Shown: positions 1 to 7,530, counted from the first letter of the stretch. The stretch: 10,253 bases of DNA from Bacteroidota bacterium (GCA_023436685.1 JAEZIL010000112.1:1-10253), one strand, 5' to 3'. Notes: generated from the sequence alone by a model not told the origin. Made by a program: numbers and translations.

Positions 1-1062
1 AAAACCACCAAATACACGGTTAGAAAAAGCCTTCACTACCGGGAGCTTTGTATTACCGAAGGCCATAATTCCCGACCACCGTTGCGCTATTTGAAAAGGT
101 GTGTCAGGCAGTATAATATGGCAAAGCTTCTCTTCCAGGTCTATCTGTATCCATTCATTGAGGGCTAAATCTGTTGTGGCTTCCCCTTCAAAATCAAGAT
201 TACGGCCACCTCCCAATAATATACGGCCATCAATTTCCCGGAAATAGTAGTAACCTTTATCAAAATGATAAACCCCTTTAAACTTTAGCCCGTCTATTGG
301 TTGCGTTATCAATACCTGTCCCCTGCCAGGAACTACGTCTTCCTGGGGTAGTAGTTGGGTAGCAAATGCGTTGGTGCAAATACTTATAGTATCGCTATGT
401 AATACCAGCTCACCCCTTCTTAAATCGTCCTTGATATGCACGGCAACATACCCCGGCGCTTCATCAAACTTTGTTACTAAGGCTCCGGTCTTCACTTCTA
501 CGCCCTTGCTTATTGCATACATATACAGTGCATACAGCATTTTACCAGTATGTATTTCACCTTCACAAGCATTCTCTATTAACGCTTTACAGTATTGCGG
601 CGCAAAACCGAATGCTTTAATATTCTCGTTAACCAGCCTAAAAGCAGACTTTTGCGTAACAGGCTTAAGCAGATCATTAAGATAATCCATTTTATCTAGC
701 ATAGGCATTTCTGCATCACTTATCAGCTCATAGCTGCCATTAGCAGCATAACCTATGTTTTTATCTCCCAACCTGTTTCTTAACCGTTCCAGCCCCCGCT
801 TCCGCAATTCATAAAGCGCTACTATCTCATCATCACTATTGTACTGCTTATCATCCAGCAATTCTGTAAGGCTGCCCATACAGGCAAAACCAGCATTGCG
901 GCTGCTGGCACCTGTAGGCAGCAAGCCCCGTTCAAGAACAATTACCTTTGCATCAGGATATTTTTCTTTCAACTCTATAGCAGTGCTAAGGCCCACTATA
1001 CCTGCCCCCACTACTATATGGTTATACCGCACAAAACTTTCTTGTTCCCAATAGCTAAGCAT
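1..1062 (-). CDS. FAD-dependent oxidoreductase, DAO family (partial, 3' end off window)
   Basis: Seen: reading the minus strand from an ATG at 1062 gives 354 codons with no stop before the window edge, so the C-terminus is missing. A Rossmann dinucleotide-binding motif GAGIVG lies at residues 19-24, followed by the acidic residue of the FAD fold in VIVLERG (Glu44) and the stretch GASSRNAGFA shortly after. A later segment rich in Tyr, Phe and Gly (YYYFREIDGRILLGGG, around residues 270-290) fits the substrate-domain strand of DAO enzymes. Known: this family (glycine, sarcosine, D-amino-acid and putrescine oxidases and relatives) oxidises amines or hydroxy acids with FAD in the cytoplasm. The substrate cannot be read from the sequence. 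The two plus-strand open frames inside it (371-685, 839-1054) are shadows. It is divergent from the gene at 1128, with 65 bp between the start codons. I am sure of the family and not of the reaction. Confidence 0.88.
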   Translation of the reverse strand, partial: MLSYWEQESFVRYNHIVVGAGIVGLSTAIELKEKYPDAKVIVLERGLLPTGASSRNAGFACMGSLTELLDDKQYNSDDEIVALYELRKRGLERLRNRLGDKNIGYAANGSYELISDAEMPMLDKMDYLNDLLKPVTQKSAFRLVNENIKAFGFAPQYCKALIENACEGEIHTGKMLYALYMYAISKGVEVKTGALVTKFDEAPGYVAVHIKDDLRRGELVLHSDTISICTNAFATQLLPQEDVVPGRGQVLITQPIDGLKFKGVYHFDKGYYYFREIDGRILLGGGRNLDFEGEATTDLALNEWIQIDLEEKLCHIILPDTPFQIAQRWSGIMAFGNTKLPVVKAFSNRVFGGF

Positions 1063-1067
1063 AGCGA

Positions 1068-1075
1068 TAAAGCTA
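1068..1075 (-). promoter_or_regulatory. Candidate -7 element for the oxidoreductase gene
   Basis: On the minus strand the bases TAGCTTTA match the Bacteroidota -7 consensus TAnnTTTG at 7 of 8 positions. The element ends 5 bp before the ATG at 1062, which would make the mRNA leaderless or nearly so. No convincing TTTG -33 element is present at the usual distance. Confidence 0.35.
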
Positions 1076-1086
1076 TAAAAATCCTG

Positions 1087-1113
1087 TTAATCTTATAAAA
1101 CACGTAAGATTAA
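1087..1113. repeat. Perfect 9-9-9 inverted repeat, candidate shared operator
   Basis: TTAATCTTA (1087-1095) and TAAGATTAA (1105-1113) are exact reverse complements separated by 9 bp. The repeat lies in the 65 bp between two divergent start codons (1062 and 1128). Its outer edges are 3 bp from the plus-strand -7 candidate and 12 bp from the minus-strand one, so a bound dimer would cover both -33 regions. There is no T-tract after either arm, so it is not a typical terminator. Regulation by a dimeric repressor or activator is inference. Confidence 0.5.
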
Positions 1114-1115
1114 TG

Positions 1116-1122
1116 TAATTTG
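1116..1122 (+). promoter_or_regulatory. Candidate -7 element for the secreted protein gene
   Basis: TAATTTG is one T short of the Bacteroidota TAnnTTTG element. It ends 5 bp before the ATG at 1128, again suggesting a leaderless or very short-leader transcript. The inverted repeat at 1087-1113 occupies the place of the -33 element. Confidence 0.35.
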
Positions 1123-1127
1123 TAAGC

Positions 1128-1631
1128 ATGAAATGGCTGATATACCTTTTTATACTATTCACCCCGCTGCTTGCTACAGCTCAGGCTACGAAAGGCCCGA
1201 CCGATGCCTATCGCATATATCAGTGTGAGCGCTATATTGTTGAACAAATAGCAAAAAAACAGCATGGCCTGCTCGATACTTTTTCCCGGCAGATCGTGAC
1301 ACCCACAACCAAAACGATATATGTGGTAAAAACAAGCTATATCCGTAACCTGCCCGATACAGTGAACGGATATCACATCAGGCTGGTAGATGTAGATAGT
1401 ATGGCAAAAACTATGTACAGAGAACTTAAGGATGAATCTTCGGTTTTGTTGTACTTAACCGATGGACTAAACTTGTATGAGCAATATACTATCTGGGTAA
1501 TGCCTGTATCGCTAGAGAAAAAAGGCCGCAGGTATCTTCGTAAATACGAATTAACCCCTAGTTGCAAGGTGATATTTAATTATACCTCTGGTACCGGCCT
1601 GTTCTCGCTTACCAATGTAGAATATCTTTAG
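1128..1631 (+). CDS. Secreted protein of unknown function (167 aa)
   Basis: Seen: the first 20 residues form a clear signal peptide: Met-Lys-Trp, a hydrophobic core rich in Leu, Ile and Phe, and a cleavage motif ending Ala-Gln-Ala, so the mature protein is about 147 residues and periplasmic or exported. The mature part has alternating polar and hydrophobic strands (for example TKTIYVVKTSYI and SVLLYLTDGLNLYEQYTIWVMPV) and only two Cys, no transmembrane helix after the signal, and no motif I recognise. It ends with TAG at 1629-1631. The ATG at 1128 is chosen because it begins the signal peptide exactly. Only one gene lies nearby on the same strand, leuS, 98 bp downstream with its own promoter, so this is probably monocistronic. 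I do not recognise the family. The minus-strand frames overlapping it are shadows. Confidence 0.8.
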   Translation: MKWLIYLFILFTPLLATAQATKGPTDAYRIYQCERYIVEQIAKKQHGLLDTFSRQIVTPTTKTIYVVKTSYIRNLPDTVNGYHIRLVDVDSMAKTMYRELKDESSVLLYLTDGLNLYEQYTIWVMPVSLEKKGRRYLRKYELTPSCKVIFNYTSGTGLFSLTNVEYL

Positions 1632-1659
1632 AAATAATTTTAAAAGATAATGAATGGCA

Positions 1660-1682
1660 ATCAATACTTTAAAGGTATTGAT
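1660..1682. repeat. Inverted repeat upstream of the leuS promoter
   Basis: ATCAATAC (1660-1667) and GTATTGAT (1675-1682) are exact reverse complements around the 7-nt loop TTTAAAG. The repeat sits 29 bp after the stop of the secreted-protein gene and 12 bp before the leuS -7 element. It could be a weak terminator for the upstream gene, since the sequence after it (TTCGTTTTG) is only partly T-rich. It could also be an operator over the leuS -33 region. I cannot choose between these. Confidence 0.4.
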
Positions 1683-1694
1683 GACTTCGTTTTG

Positions 1695-1702
1695 TAATTT
1701 TG
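1695..1702 (+). promoter_or_regulatory. leuS -7 promoter element
   Basis: TAATTTTG matches the Bacteroidota TAnnTTTG consensus at all defined positions and lies 27 bp before the leuS ATG, leaving a leader of roughly 20 nt. A TTG at 1678-1680 is 14 bp upstream, closer than the usual 19-21 bp, so the -33 element is weak or absent. There is no Shine-Dalgarno sequence before the ATG at 1730. Confidence 0.55.
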
Positions 1703-1729
1703 GCATCCGTTTTATAATAACAAAGACAA

Positions 1730-2521
1730 ATGGAATACGCTTTTCGCGAAATAGAAAATAAGTGGAAGACCTACTGGAAAGAGCAGGGTACATACATTAT
1801 AAATAACCATAGCGATAAACCTAAGTTTTACGTTTTGGATATGTTTCCTTACCCTAGCGGTGCAGGGCTGCATGTAGGCCACCCGCTAGGCTACATCGCA
1901 TCGGACATATATGCGCGCTATAAAAGGCTAAAGGGATATAATGTGCTGCACCCTATGGGTTTTGATGCCTTTGGCCTACCTGCCGAACAGTATGCTGTAG
2001 AAACAGGACAACATCCTGCTATTACTACCGAGAAAAACATAGCACGTTATCGCGAACAGTTAGATAACATTGGCTTTTGTTACGACTGGGATCGTGAAAT
2101 ACGTACCAGTGACCCGAAGTATTATAAATGGACACAGTGGATATTCCTACAATTGTTTCATAGCTGGTACGATCATCGTCTTGGCAAAGCCCGCCCTATA
2201 TCTGACTTGATCACCATATTCGATAAAGAAGGCAACAACAAAACGCCTTGCCCCGATGATGACAAACTTTGTTTCGATTCGCGCGTGTGGAAAAAAATGA
2301 ATGAAAAAGAAAGACGGGATACATTAATGCATTACCGCCTGGCCTTCTTAAGCTATGCTGAAGTATGGTGGTGTGAGGCATTAGGTACTGTGCTGGCTAA
2401 CGACGAGGTAGTAAATGGTGTATCGGAACGTGGTGGATACCCTGTAGAAAAGAAAAGAATGCGCCAATGGTTTTTGCGGATCACTGAATATGCAGAAAGA
2501 CTTTTGAACGGGCTGGATTGA
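1730..2521 (+). CDS. leuS: Leucine--tRNA ligase, N-terminal part (ends at in-frame TGA)
   Basis: Seen: 263 codons from ATG 1730 encode the start of a class Ia leucyl-tRNA synthetase: [14 protein letters not shown] with the HIGH-type signature HVGH at residues 48-51, then [13 protein letters not shown], a Bacteroidota-type insertion ([16 protein letters not shown] region), the [11 protein letters not shown] and RQWFLRIT segments of the zinc-domain region, and AERLLNGLD directly before TGA. Known: LeuRS joins leucine to tRNA-Leu in the cytoplasm and is essential. The reading frame resumes without shift after the TGA, so this is not a complete gene but the first 28% of a 931-codon one. Alone it would carry the ATP-binding HIGH motif but no editing domain, KMSKS loop or anticodon-binding domain, and it should be inactive. 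Confidence is high for identity; whether it is made as a separate product is open. Confidence 0.93.
   Translation: MEYAFREIENKWKTYWKEQGTYIINNHSDKPKFYVLDMFPYPSGAGLHVGHPLGYIASDIYARYKRLKGYNVLHPMGFDAFGLPAEQYAVETGQHPAITTEKNIARYREQLDNIGFCYDWDREIRTSDPKYYKWTQWIFLQLFHSWYDHRLGKARPISDLITIFDKEGNNKTPCPDDDKLCFDSRVWKKMNEKERRDTLMHYRLAFLSYAEVWWCEALGTVLANDEVVNGVSERGGYPVEKKRMRQWFLRITEYAERLLNGLD
2519..2521 (+). other. leuS: In-frame TGA stop codon inside leuS (codon 264)
   Basis: The frame of ATG 1730 and that of the downstream 661-codon part are the same (2540 minus 2522 is 18), with GAT-TGA-CTT-GAC at the break. By my recollection of E. coli LeuRS, the local pattern LLNxLDKLDxW before MQRNWIG aligns with LLNGLD-stop-LDS here. 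The stop then takes a variable, Lys-like position, and the conserved Trp four codons later reads Ser (TCG). The TGA is embedded in a TTGAC-TTGAC tandem repeat (2518-2527). UGA followed by C is generally a weak termination context. It could be a real nonsense mutation, a readthrough site, or a base-calling error. Confidence 0.9.
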
Positions 2522-2539
2522 CTTGACTCGAGCGAAGCT

Positions 2540-4525
2540 ATGAAAGATATGCAGCGCAACTGGATAGGCAAAAGCAATGGTGCGGAAGTGAAATTTGAGC
2601 TTTTCGGGTTTCAGGATAAGAGTGTAACTGTATTTACTACAAGGCCCGACACTATATTCGGTGTAGATTTTATGGTGCTTGCCCCGGAGCATGACCTGGT
2701 AGATGAAATAACAAATGAAGAGCAGAAGCAAGCGGTGAATGAATACAAGCAATACGTAAAGAGCCGTTCGGAACGCGAGCGCATGAGCGAAGTGAAGCAA
2801 GTTACTGGTTGTTTTACAGGAGCTTATGTAGTGCATCCCTTCACGCACAAAAATATACCGGTCTGGATATCTGAATATGTATTGGCCGGATATGGCACAG
2901 GAGCTATTATGGCGGTACCTAGCGGAGATGACAGAGACCACAATTTTGCTAAGCACTTCGAAATACCTATTACAAATATATTTGGCAACCTTTACAACGG
3001 CGAAAAAGCGTACAGCGAGAAAACAGGTAAGCTGGATAACAGTAGTTTTTTAAATGGTATTGAGATAATGCAGGCTATAGATATAGCCATACGTGCAATT
3101 GAAGATGCCGGAGTAGGACGCAAACAAGTGCATTATAAAATGCGCGATGCAGGTTTCAGTAGACAACGATACTGGGGTGAGCCCTTCCCCGTTATATACG
3201 TTAACGATAACCCATATGGGATAGATGAAAACGAAATTCATGCACATCCTACATTACAAAAGCTTCCCGTTGAGCTACCACTAGTACAAGACTATAAAGC
3301 GGGGCCTGAGGGACAAGGCCCTCTTGCAAATGTTACCGAATGGGTTAACACGCATGCAGGCAGCCGCGAAACCAACACTATGCCCGGCTACGCAGGTAGC
3401 AGCTGGTATTTCCTTAGATATATGGATCCACATAACGAGTTGGAATTTGCTAGTAAGCAGGCTGTTGATTACTGGAAGGAAGTAGACGTATATATTGGCG
3501 GCACCGAACATGCTGTAGGGCATTTGCTATATAGCCGCATGTGGACCAAAATTCTATACGACCTCGGCTTTATCAGCTTCGATGAGCCATTTAAAAAGTT
3601 AGTGAACCAAGGTATGATACAGGGTAGCTCGCGTTTTGTTTATAGGGTTCATGGCACTAATCAATTCGTATCGAAAGGATTGAAAGACCAGTATCAAACT
3701 GACCAATTGCATGTGGATGTAAGCATGGTTAATGGAAACGAACTGAATACGGAAGCTTTCAAAAGCTGGAGGCCTGAATATGCCGATGCTACATTTATTT
3801 TAGAAGATGACGGGAAATATATATGCGGAGCTGAAGTGGAAAAGATGAGTAAAAGCAAATACAATGTAGTTAACCCTGATGATATTGTAGAGAAGTTTGG
3901 GGCTGACACCTTCCGTATGTATGAAATGTTCCTTGGCCCAATAGAAATAAGCAAACCTTGGGATACCAAAGGGATAGAAGGCGTACACCGCTTCCTGAAA
4001 AAACTATGGCGACTTTACTTTGACGAGCAAAAAGGCTGGATAGTAACTGAAGAAGCCCCAACAGAAGCAGAACTAAGGATAATTCACAAAACGATTAAGA
4101 AAGTTGGTGAAGACATTGAACGCTTTTCTTTCAATACAAGCGTAAGCCAGTTTATGATATGCGTAAATGAGCTTGCAACATTAAACTGCCACAAACGTAT
4201 CGTATTAGAAGGCCTTGCAGTAATACTGGCTCCGTTTGCCCCTCACATTGCAGAAGAACTATGGCATGCATTTGGGCATGAAAGTACTGTTTTAGATGCA
4301 CCATTCCCAATATTTGAAGACAAGTACATAGCTGAAAACACAAAGAAATATCGTGTAGCTGTAAACGGCAAAACACGTGTGGAGCTTGAGTTTCCTTTAG
4401 ATATTGAAGAGGCCACCGTACACAAAGAAGTGCTGGCCGATGCTACTATAATAAAATGGCTTGATGGGAAAGAACCTAAAAAGATAATTTATGTAAAAGG
4501 CAAGATGATAAACGTGGTTGTATAA
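2540..4525 (+). CDS. leuS: Leucine--tRNA ligase, C-terminal part (editing, KMSKS, anticodon-binding)
   Basis: Seen: 661 codons from ATG 2540, with open frame back to 2522. Numbered from 1730: MQRNWIG leads into the CP1 editing domain with TTRPDT at 303-308 and GTGAIMAVPSGDDRD at 389-403, whose last Asp fits the conserved amino-group-binding Asp. The catalytic core resumes with SRQRYWGEPFP and GGTEHAVGHLLYSR. KMSKS is at 705-709 (bases 3842-3856), followed by GADTFRMYEMFLGP. The helical anticodon-binding domain includes APFAPHIAEELW, and a C-terminal domain ends in MINVVV. With the N-terminal part the total is 931 codons, normal for the phylum. No further stop or frameshift is seen. The break falls just before the CP1 boundary, so the product could only work with the N-terminal half supplied by readthrough or by association of two chains. 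ATG 2540 is an inferred reinitiation start, 18 bases after the TGA and without a strong ribosome site. Confidence 0.92.
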   Translation: MKDMQRNWIGKSNGAEVKFELFGFQDKSVTVFTTRPDTIFGVDFMVLAPEHDLVDEITNEEQKQAVNEYKQYVKSRSERERMSEVKQVTGCFTGAYVVHPFTHKNIPVWISEYVLAGYGTGAIMAVPSGDDRDHNFAKHFEIPITNIFGNLYNGEKAYSEKTGKLDNSSFLNGIEIMQAIDIAIRAIEDAGVGRKQVHYKMRDAGFSRQRYWGEPFPVIYVNDNPYGIDENEIHAHPTLQKLPVELPLVQDYKAGPEGQGPLANVTEWVNTHAGSRETNTMPGYAGSSWYFLRYMDPHNELEFASKQAVDYWKEVDVYIGGTEHAVGHLLYSRMWTKILYDLGFISFDEPFKKLVNQGMIQGSSRFVYRVHGTNQFVSKGLKDQYQTDQLHVDVSMVNGNELNTEAFKSWRPEYADATFILEDDGKYICGAEVEKMSKSKYNVVNPDDIVEKFGADTFRMYEMFLGPIEISKPWDTKGIEGVHRFLKKLWRLYFDEQKGWIVTEEAPTEAELRIIHKTIKKVGEDIERFSFNTSVSQFMICVNELATLNCHKRIVLEGLAVILAPFAPHIAEELWHAFGHESTVLDAPFPIFEDKYIAENTKKYRVAVNGKTRVELEFPLDIEEATVHKEVLADATIIKWLDGKEPKKIIYVKGKMINVVV

Positions 4526-4581
4526 CATCTTATTTTCATTGTGTTAACAAGCGATAAACAATACATACTCAAACGCTTAGG

Positions 4582-4589
4582 TAATTTTG
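4582..4589 (+). promoter_or_regulatory. -7 promoter element of the small lipoprotein gene
   Basis: TAATTTTG is a full match to TAnnTTTG, identical to the element before leuS. It lies 6 bp before ATG 4596, so transcription would start at about the A of that codon or a few bases before it, giving a leaderless mRNA. If so, the next ATG (4605) would have a leader of about 10 nt. No clear -33 TTTG is present. Confidence 0.55.
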
Positions 4590-4595
4590 TATAAA

Positions 4596-4832
4596 ATGAA
4601 GCGAATGAGGAACCCAATTATAATTGCTATTGTTTTATTTACCGGCATAAGTCTTACATCGTGTCGTAAATCTTACACCTGCACTTGCGACACTGTTCAA
4701 AGTAATGGTGCAAGCGAAACTATGACATACGACCTCAATAAGCAGACTTATGAGGATGCCAAAGATTTTTGCGAGCGTTATGAGGACGATCTTAATCTTG
4801 CAAAAGAAGGCACATCAGGCTGCCATATATAG
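4596..4832 (+). CDS. Small putative lipoprotein (78 aa), function unknown
   Basis: Seen: a short basic N-terminus (Met-Lys-Arg-Met-Arg), a hydrophobic stretch rich in Ile, and a lipobox Leu-Thr-Ser-Cys with the Cys at residue 23, followed by a mature part of about 56 residues. The mature part has four more Cys: a Cys-Thr-Cys pair soon after the lipid site, one in DFCERYEDD and one in the terminal GCHI. It is acidic in the second half. Known: such signals direct lipid attachment by Lgt and LspA, with the protein anchored in the inner or outer membrane. An upstream TTG at 4587 is in frame but lies inside the -7 element, so ATG 4596 (or 4605) is the better start. It has its own promoter and terminator and seems to be a single-gene unit. 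I do not recognise the family; the paired Cys could form disulfides or hold metal, which is speculation. Confidence 0.72.
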   Translation: MKRMRNPIIIAIVLFTGISLTSCRKSYTCTCDTVQSNGASETMTYDLNKQTYEDAKDFCERYEDDLNLAKEGTSGCHI

Positions 4833-4849
4833 ATGAATATTTTTATTTT

Positions 4850-4875
4850 AAAAAGTGGGCACTGCCCACTTTTTT
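4850..4875 (+). terminator. Rho-independent terminator after the small lipoprotein gene
   Basis: AAAAAGTGGGC (4850-4860) pairs with GCCCACTTTTT (4864-4874) around a 3-nt loop ACT, an 11-bp perfect stem followed by more T. It lies 18 bp after the stop codon. The A-run on the other side means it could also stop minus-strand transcription. Confidence 0.85.
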
Positions 4876-4932
4876 ATTTTGTAAACAAATGGATTTTAAC
4901 ACGGCTGCATAAGTTTATCAAAAATTGACACG

Positions 4933-4940
4933 TAATTTTA
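4933..4940 (+). promoter_or_regulatory. Weak candidate -7 element for the hybrid kinase gene
   Basis: TAATTTTA matches TAnnTTTG at 7 of 8 positions and ends 10 bp before ATG 4951. The TTG of TTGACA at 4925-4930 is too close to be a standard -33 element. The preceding terminator at 4850-4875 means that the kinase needs a promoter in this interval. Confidence 0.3.
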
Positions 4941-4950
4941 TTTGAATTGT

Positions 4951-7482
4951 ATGTCAGCTAATCCGTCGAAGAAATATTCAAAATCTATATCCAGTAAGCT
5001 GATAGTTGCAGTATTGCTTGGTGGTATAGCTGTTCTATCATCGTGGATAATAACCAGGGTTACATTCGATAAAGTATTAGGAACTGTAAACAGAATATCA
5101 AAGCCAAATGAAAAACTGAAGCTTGTAAATGAAGTCTTTAAAGACGTTATCAGGCTTGACCAAATGCAAAGGGCTCAGTCATTAAACAACTCAGTCGCCC
5201 CATATAATCCCTACCTGAAAGAATCGAAACAGGTACAAACCAGGTTGGATACCTTGCGTCAGCTTGTAAGTAACAATGCTGCCCAGGTATCGAGGATAGA
5301 TTCAATGAGGATGATCTTAAACGAGCGCGACAAGCTTTTCCTAAACTACCTAAAGCTTAGAGCCAATCTTGTAAAAAACGATACGCTAACCCAGCAAATC
5401 CGTACACTATCTCAAATAATTACAAATGCCTCAGCTAATACAGATAGTAGTGTAGTAACTACCGAAAAGAAAATAACTACCACTACCCTGCAACCTGTAG
5501 ATTCAAATACAGAAGATGCAGGTTCGCGAAGTAGCTTTTGGGATAGGCTATTAGGCAGAAAAAAAGAGCGTGAAGTAGCTAAAATGCAGAAGCTGATTGT
5601 AGAGGAGCTTAATATTAAAATAGACACTCTAGCGCTTGCGAAAGAGGATAGCCTGATGCAGCAACTCAGCCAAACTATAACCAGTGTAGAAGCAGAGCGG
5701 GTAGGAACAAGAAATGTGCTTGTTAATAAGCAGATGGAAATGATACGGGTTGGTAACGCACTGGTAAGCCAGTTATTTAGCATTCTACAAGATATCGAAT
5801 CGGAAGAATTGCATAATTCTGAATTAGAAAGCCGTGCTGCTACAGAATTAGCCAATTCAAGTATAGGCCGTATCAACCTTGTGCTTATCATTTTTATAGT
5901 AGGTTCCGGCTTATTAATATTTTTAATCTTCTCGGACATAGCGCGTAGTAATGAATATCGCAGCCAACTGATAGCCGCTAAAGATGAAGCCGTACAATTG
6001 AGCCAGGTAAAACAGCGCTTTCTATCTAACATGAGCCATGAACTGCGCACACCGCTACAAACAATTATAGGTTTTGCCGAACAAATGAAGGGTAAGAAAC
6101 AGGTAAATGACGATGATGTTAATATTATATATCAGTCATCCAAACACTTATTGCAAACGGTAAATGAAGTATTAGACTATAGCCGGATTACGTCAGGTAA
6201 GTTCACTTTTGTCAAAGCTCCTTTCAATCTATATCAAACGCTTACAGACGTAGCTGAAGCAGTAAAGATAGAAGCGCTGAGAAAAGGATTAAAGTTCAAT
6301 ACCGAGCTTGATGTCGCTAAAGACCAGGAGTATTTGGGAGACGCTTTCCGAATAAAACAGATATTATATAATCTGCTGGCCAATGCCATTAAGTTCACCA
6401 ATTCGGGGCAGGTATCTATAAGAGTGAGCAGGAAAGAGCAAACGGGTAAAACTGTTTTTACATTTGAAATTAGCGATACTGGTATTGGCATTCCTCAAGT
6501 TGATATAGAGCGGATATTTAATCAGTTTGAGCAATCTTCAGCTAACAGCAACCCCATAGACGGAACCGGACTGGGGCTTGCTATTGTTAAAGAATTGGTA
6601 GAAGGTATGCAGGGCAATATTACAGTACAAAGCACAGAAGGGATGGGGTCTACTTTTAGCTTTACGTTATCTCTGCCCAAAGCCACAGAAAGTTTAAGTC
6701 ACCAAACTACGCTGTTATCTAAAACATCTTTTCAGTTCCAAGGCACTGTTTGGGTTGTTGATGATGACGCTTATATCTTACAGCTTTGCAAGACTATTTT
6801 TGAGAAAAACAACATTAAGTATTTAGCATTTTCAGACCCTTTTTCATTACTTAATTATGAGTACACCCTACCTCCTACTCTCTTATTTACAGACATTAGA
6901 ATGCCCGGCATAAGTGGTATACAGCTTTGCCGGGAGCTTAAGGAAAGAGATAATTTTAAGTCAGTTAAAATAATTGCATTGACCGCACAAGCATTACCTT
7001 CTGAAGACCAAAAAGAAGCAAACGACTGCTTTGATGATATGCTGATGAAGCCTTTTTTGGAAGAACATATGCTCCAGATACTAGCTGAATATAATTCCGG
7101 TAGTATAATTCAAAGTCAACAGAATAATAGCAAGCTAACCAATACTGCTTTTGAGGCGTTACTGAAAATGACCGGTGGTGAAACAGAGCTACTAAATACA
7201 ATCTTAGAAAGCTTTATACAGGAAACGCGTAATGACCTAACTTCTATGCGAGCTGCGCTTACAGAAAATGCGGTGAGTGATGTGCGCCATTACCTACATA
7301 GGTTGGCAGGCAGGTGTGGGCAAGCCGGAGCCAACGACATAGCAAAAACTGCACGGCTTCTTGAATTGCAGGTTGCGAATGCAACTACGATTGAATCAAA
7401 TATGAAACAATCTATCCTTTCTCTACTCGATGAAGTAGATACGTTAACAGGTATAGCAAAGAAAATATTGGGGAGTAAATGA
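4951..7482 (+). CDS. Hybrid sensor histidine kinase with receiver and HPt domains
   Basis: Seen (843 aa from ATG 4951): TM helix at about 17-35; a sensory region of about 270 residues, mostly helical and coiled-coil-like, with a Thr/Ser-rich stretch and a basic patch (DRLLGRKKERE) near its middle; TM helix at about 308-330. Then HisKA with SHELRTP and phospho-acceptor His363; HATPase with N-box Asn478, G1 box DTGIG (Asp509) and GTGLGL at 538-543; a receiver with acidic DDD at 604-606, phospho-acceptor Asp648, Thr678 and Lys700; and a C-terminal HPt with HRLAGRCGQAGA (His783). Known: such proteins pass phosphate His-Asp-His and then to a separate regulator. The next gene, an NtrC-family activator, is the likely acceptor. 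An in-frame TTG at 4942 is rejected as start because ATG 4951 gives a normal cytoplasmic tail. The gene ends in tandem TGA-TGA. The ligand is unknown. Confidence 0.93.
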   Translation: MSANPSKKYSKSISSKLIVAVLLGGIAVLSSWIITRVTFDKVLGTVNRISKPNEKLKLVNEVFKDVIRLDQMQRAQSLNNSVAPYNPYLKESKQVQTRLDTLRQLVSNNAAQVSRIDSMRMILNERDKLFLNYLKLRANLVKNDTLTQQIRTLSQIITNASANTDSSVVTTEKKITTTTLQPVDSNTEDAGSRSSFWDRLLGRKKEREVAKMQKLIVEELNIKIDTLALAKEDSLMQQLSQTITSVEAERVGTRNVLVNKQMEMIRVGNALVSQLFSILQDIESEELHNSELESRAATELANSSIGRINLVLIIFIVGSGLLIFLIFSDIARSNEYRSQLIAAKDEAVQLSQVKQRFLSNMSHELRTPLQTIIGFAEQMKGKKQVNDDDVNIIYQSSKHLLQTVNEVLDYSRITSGKFTFVKAPFNLYQTLTDVAEAVKIEALRKGLKFNTELDVAKDQEYLGDAFRIKQILYNLLANAIKFTNSGQVSIRVSRKEQTGKTVFTFEISDTGIGIPQVDIERIFNQFEQSSANSNPIDGTGLGLAIVKELVEGMQGNITVQSTEGMGSTFSFTLSLPKATESLSHQTTLLSKTSFQFQGTVWVVDDDAYILQLCKTIFEKNNIKYLAFSDPFSLLNYEYTLPPTLLFTDIRMPGISGIQLCRELKERDNFKSVKIIALTAQALPSEDQKEANDCFDDMLMKPFLEEHMLQILAEYNSGSIIQSQQNNSKLTNTAFEALLKMTGGETELLNTILESFIQETRNDLTSMRAALTENAVSDVRHYLHRLAGRCGQAGANDIAKTARLLELQVANATTIESNMKQSILSLLDEVDTLTGIAKKILGSK

Positions 7483-7497
7483 TGACCAATACCACAT

Positions 7498-7530
7498 ACT
7501 GTTGAAAAATGCAACAGTTTTTTCTTTTTA
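7498..7530 (+). terminator. Rho-independent terminator after the hybrid kinase gene
   Basis: ACTGTTG (7498-7504) pairs with CAACAGT (7512-7518) around a 7-nt loop, followed by a T-tract with one C (7518-7529). It begins 15 bp after the kinase stop codon. As an inverted repeat about 75 bp upstream of the sigma-54-like promoter it could also serve as an enhancer site, which is speculation. Confidence 0.85.

Noticed and set aside
1632..1729. T-box riboswitch before leuS
   Set aside because: The 98-bp gap is too short for a T-box leader, and with a -7 element at 1695 the transcribed leader is about 20 nt. No T-box core sequence is seen.
2519..2521. TGA read as tryptophan (alternative genetic code)
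   Set aside because: The hybrid kinase ends in TGA-TGA with a terminator 13-15 bp downstream, so TGA works as stop here. The leuS position also aligns with a variable Lys-like site rather than a Trp, and no other gene in the window has an internal TGA.
2527..2532. CTCGAG (XhoI site) beside the leuS stop as a cloning or chimera junction
   Set aside because: The protein reads as continuous LeuRS on both sides in one frame, so no junction of unrelated DNA is indicated; a 6-bp site is expected by chance.
2519..2570. Selenocysteine insertion at the leuS TGA
   Set aside because: No stable hairpin of SECIS type is evident just after the codon, and this position in LeuRS is not a conserved Cys or catalytic site.
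2381..2956. 191-codon minus-strand open frame across the leuS break
   Set aside because: It is antisense to conserved LeuRS sequence on both sides of the stop and has no domain features; it is a shadow frame, not a gene that replaced part of leuS.
4587..4595. TTG start codon at 4587 for the small lipoprotein
   Set aside because: It lies inside a perfect -7 element and would add only three residues; ATG 4596 or 4605 gives a normal lipoprotein signal.
5412..6050. 212-codon minus-strand open frame inside the hybrid kinase gene
   Set aside because: It is Ser/Leu-rich, has no recognisable domain, and lies antisense to a clearly coding region; it is a shadow frame.
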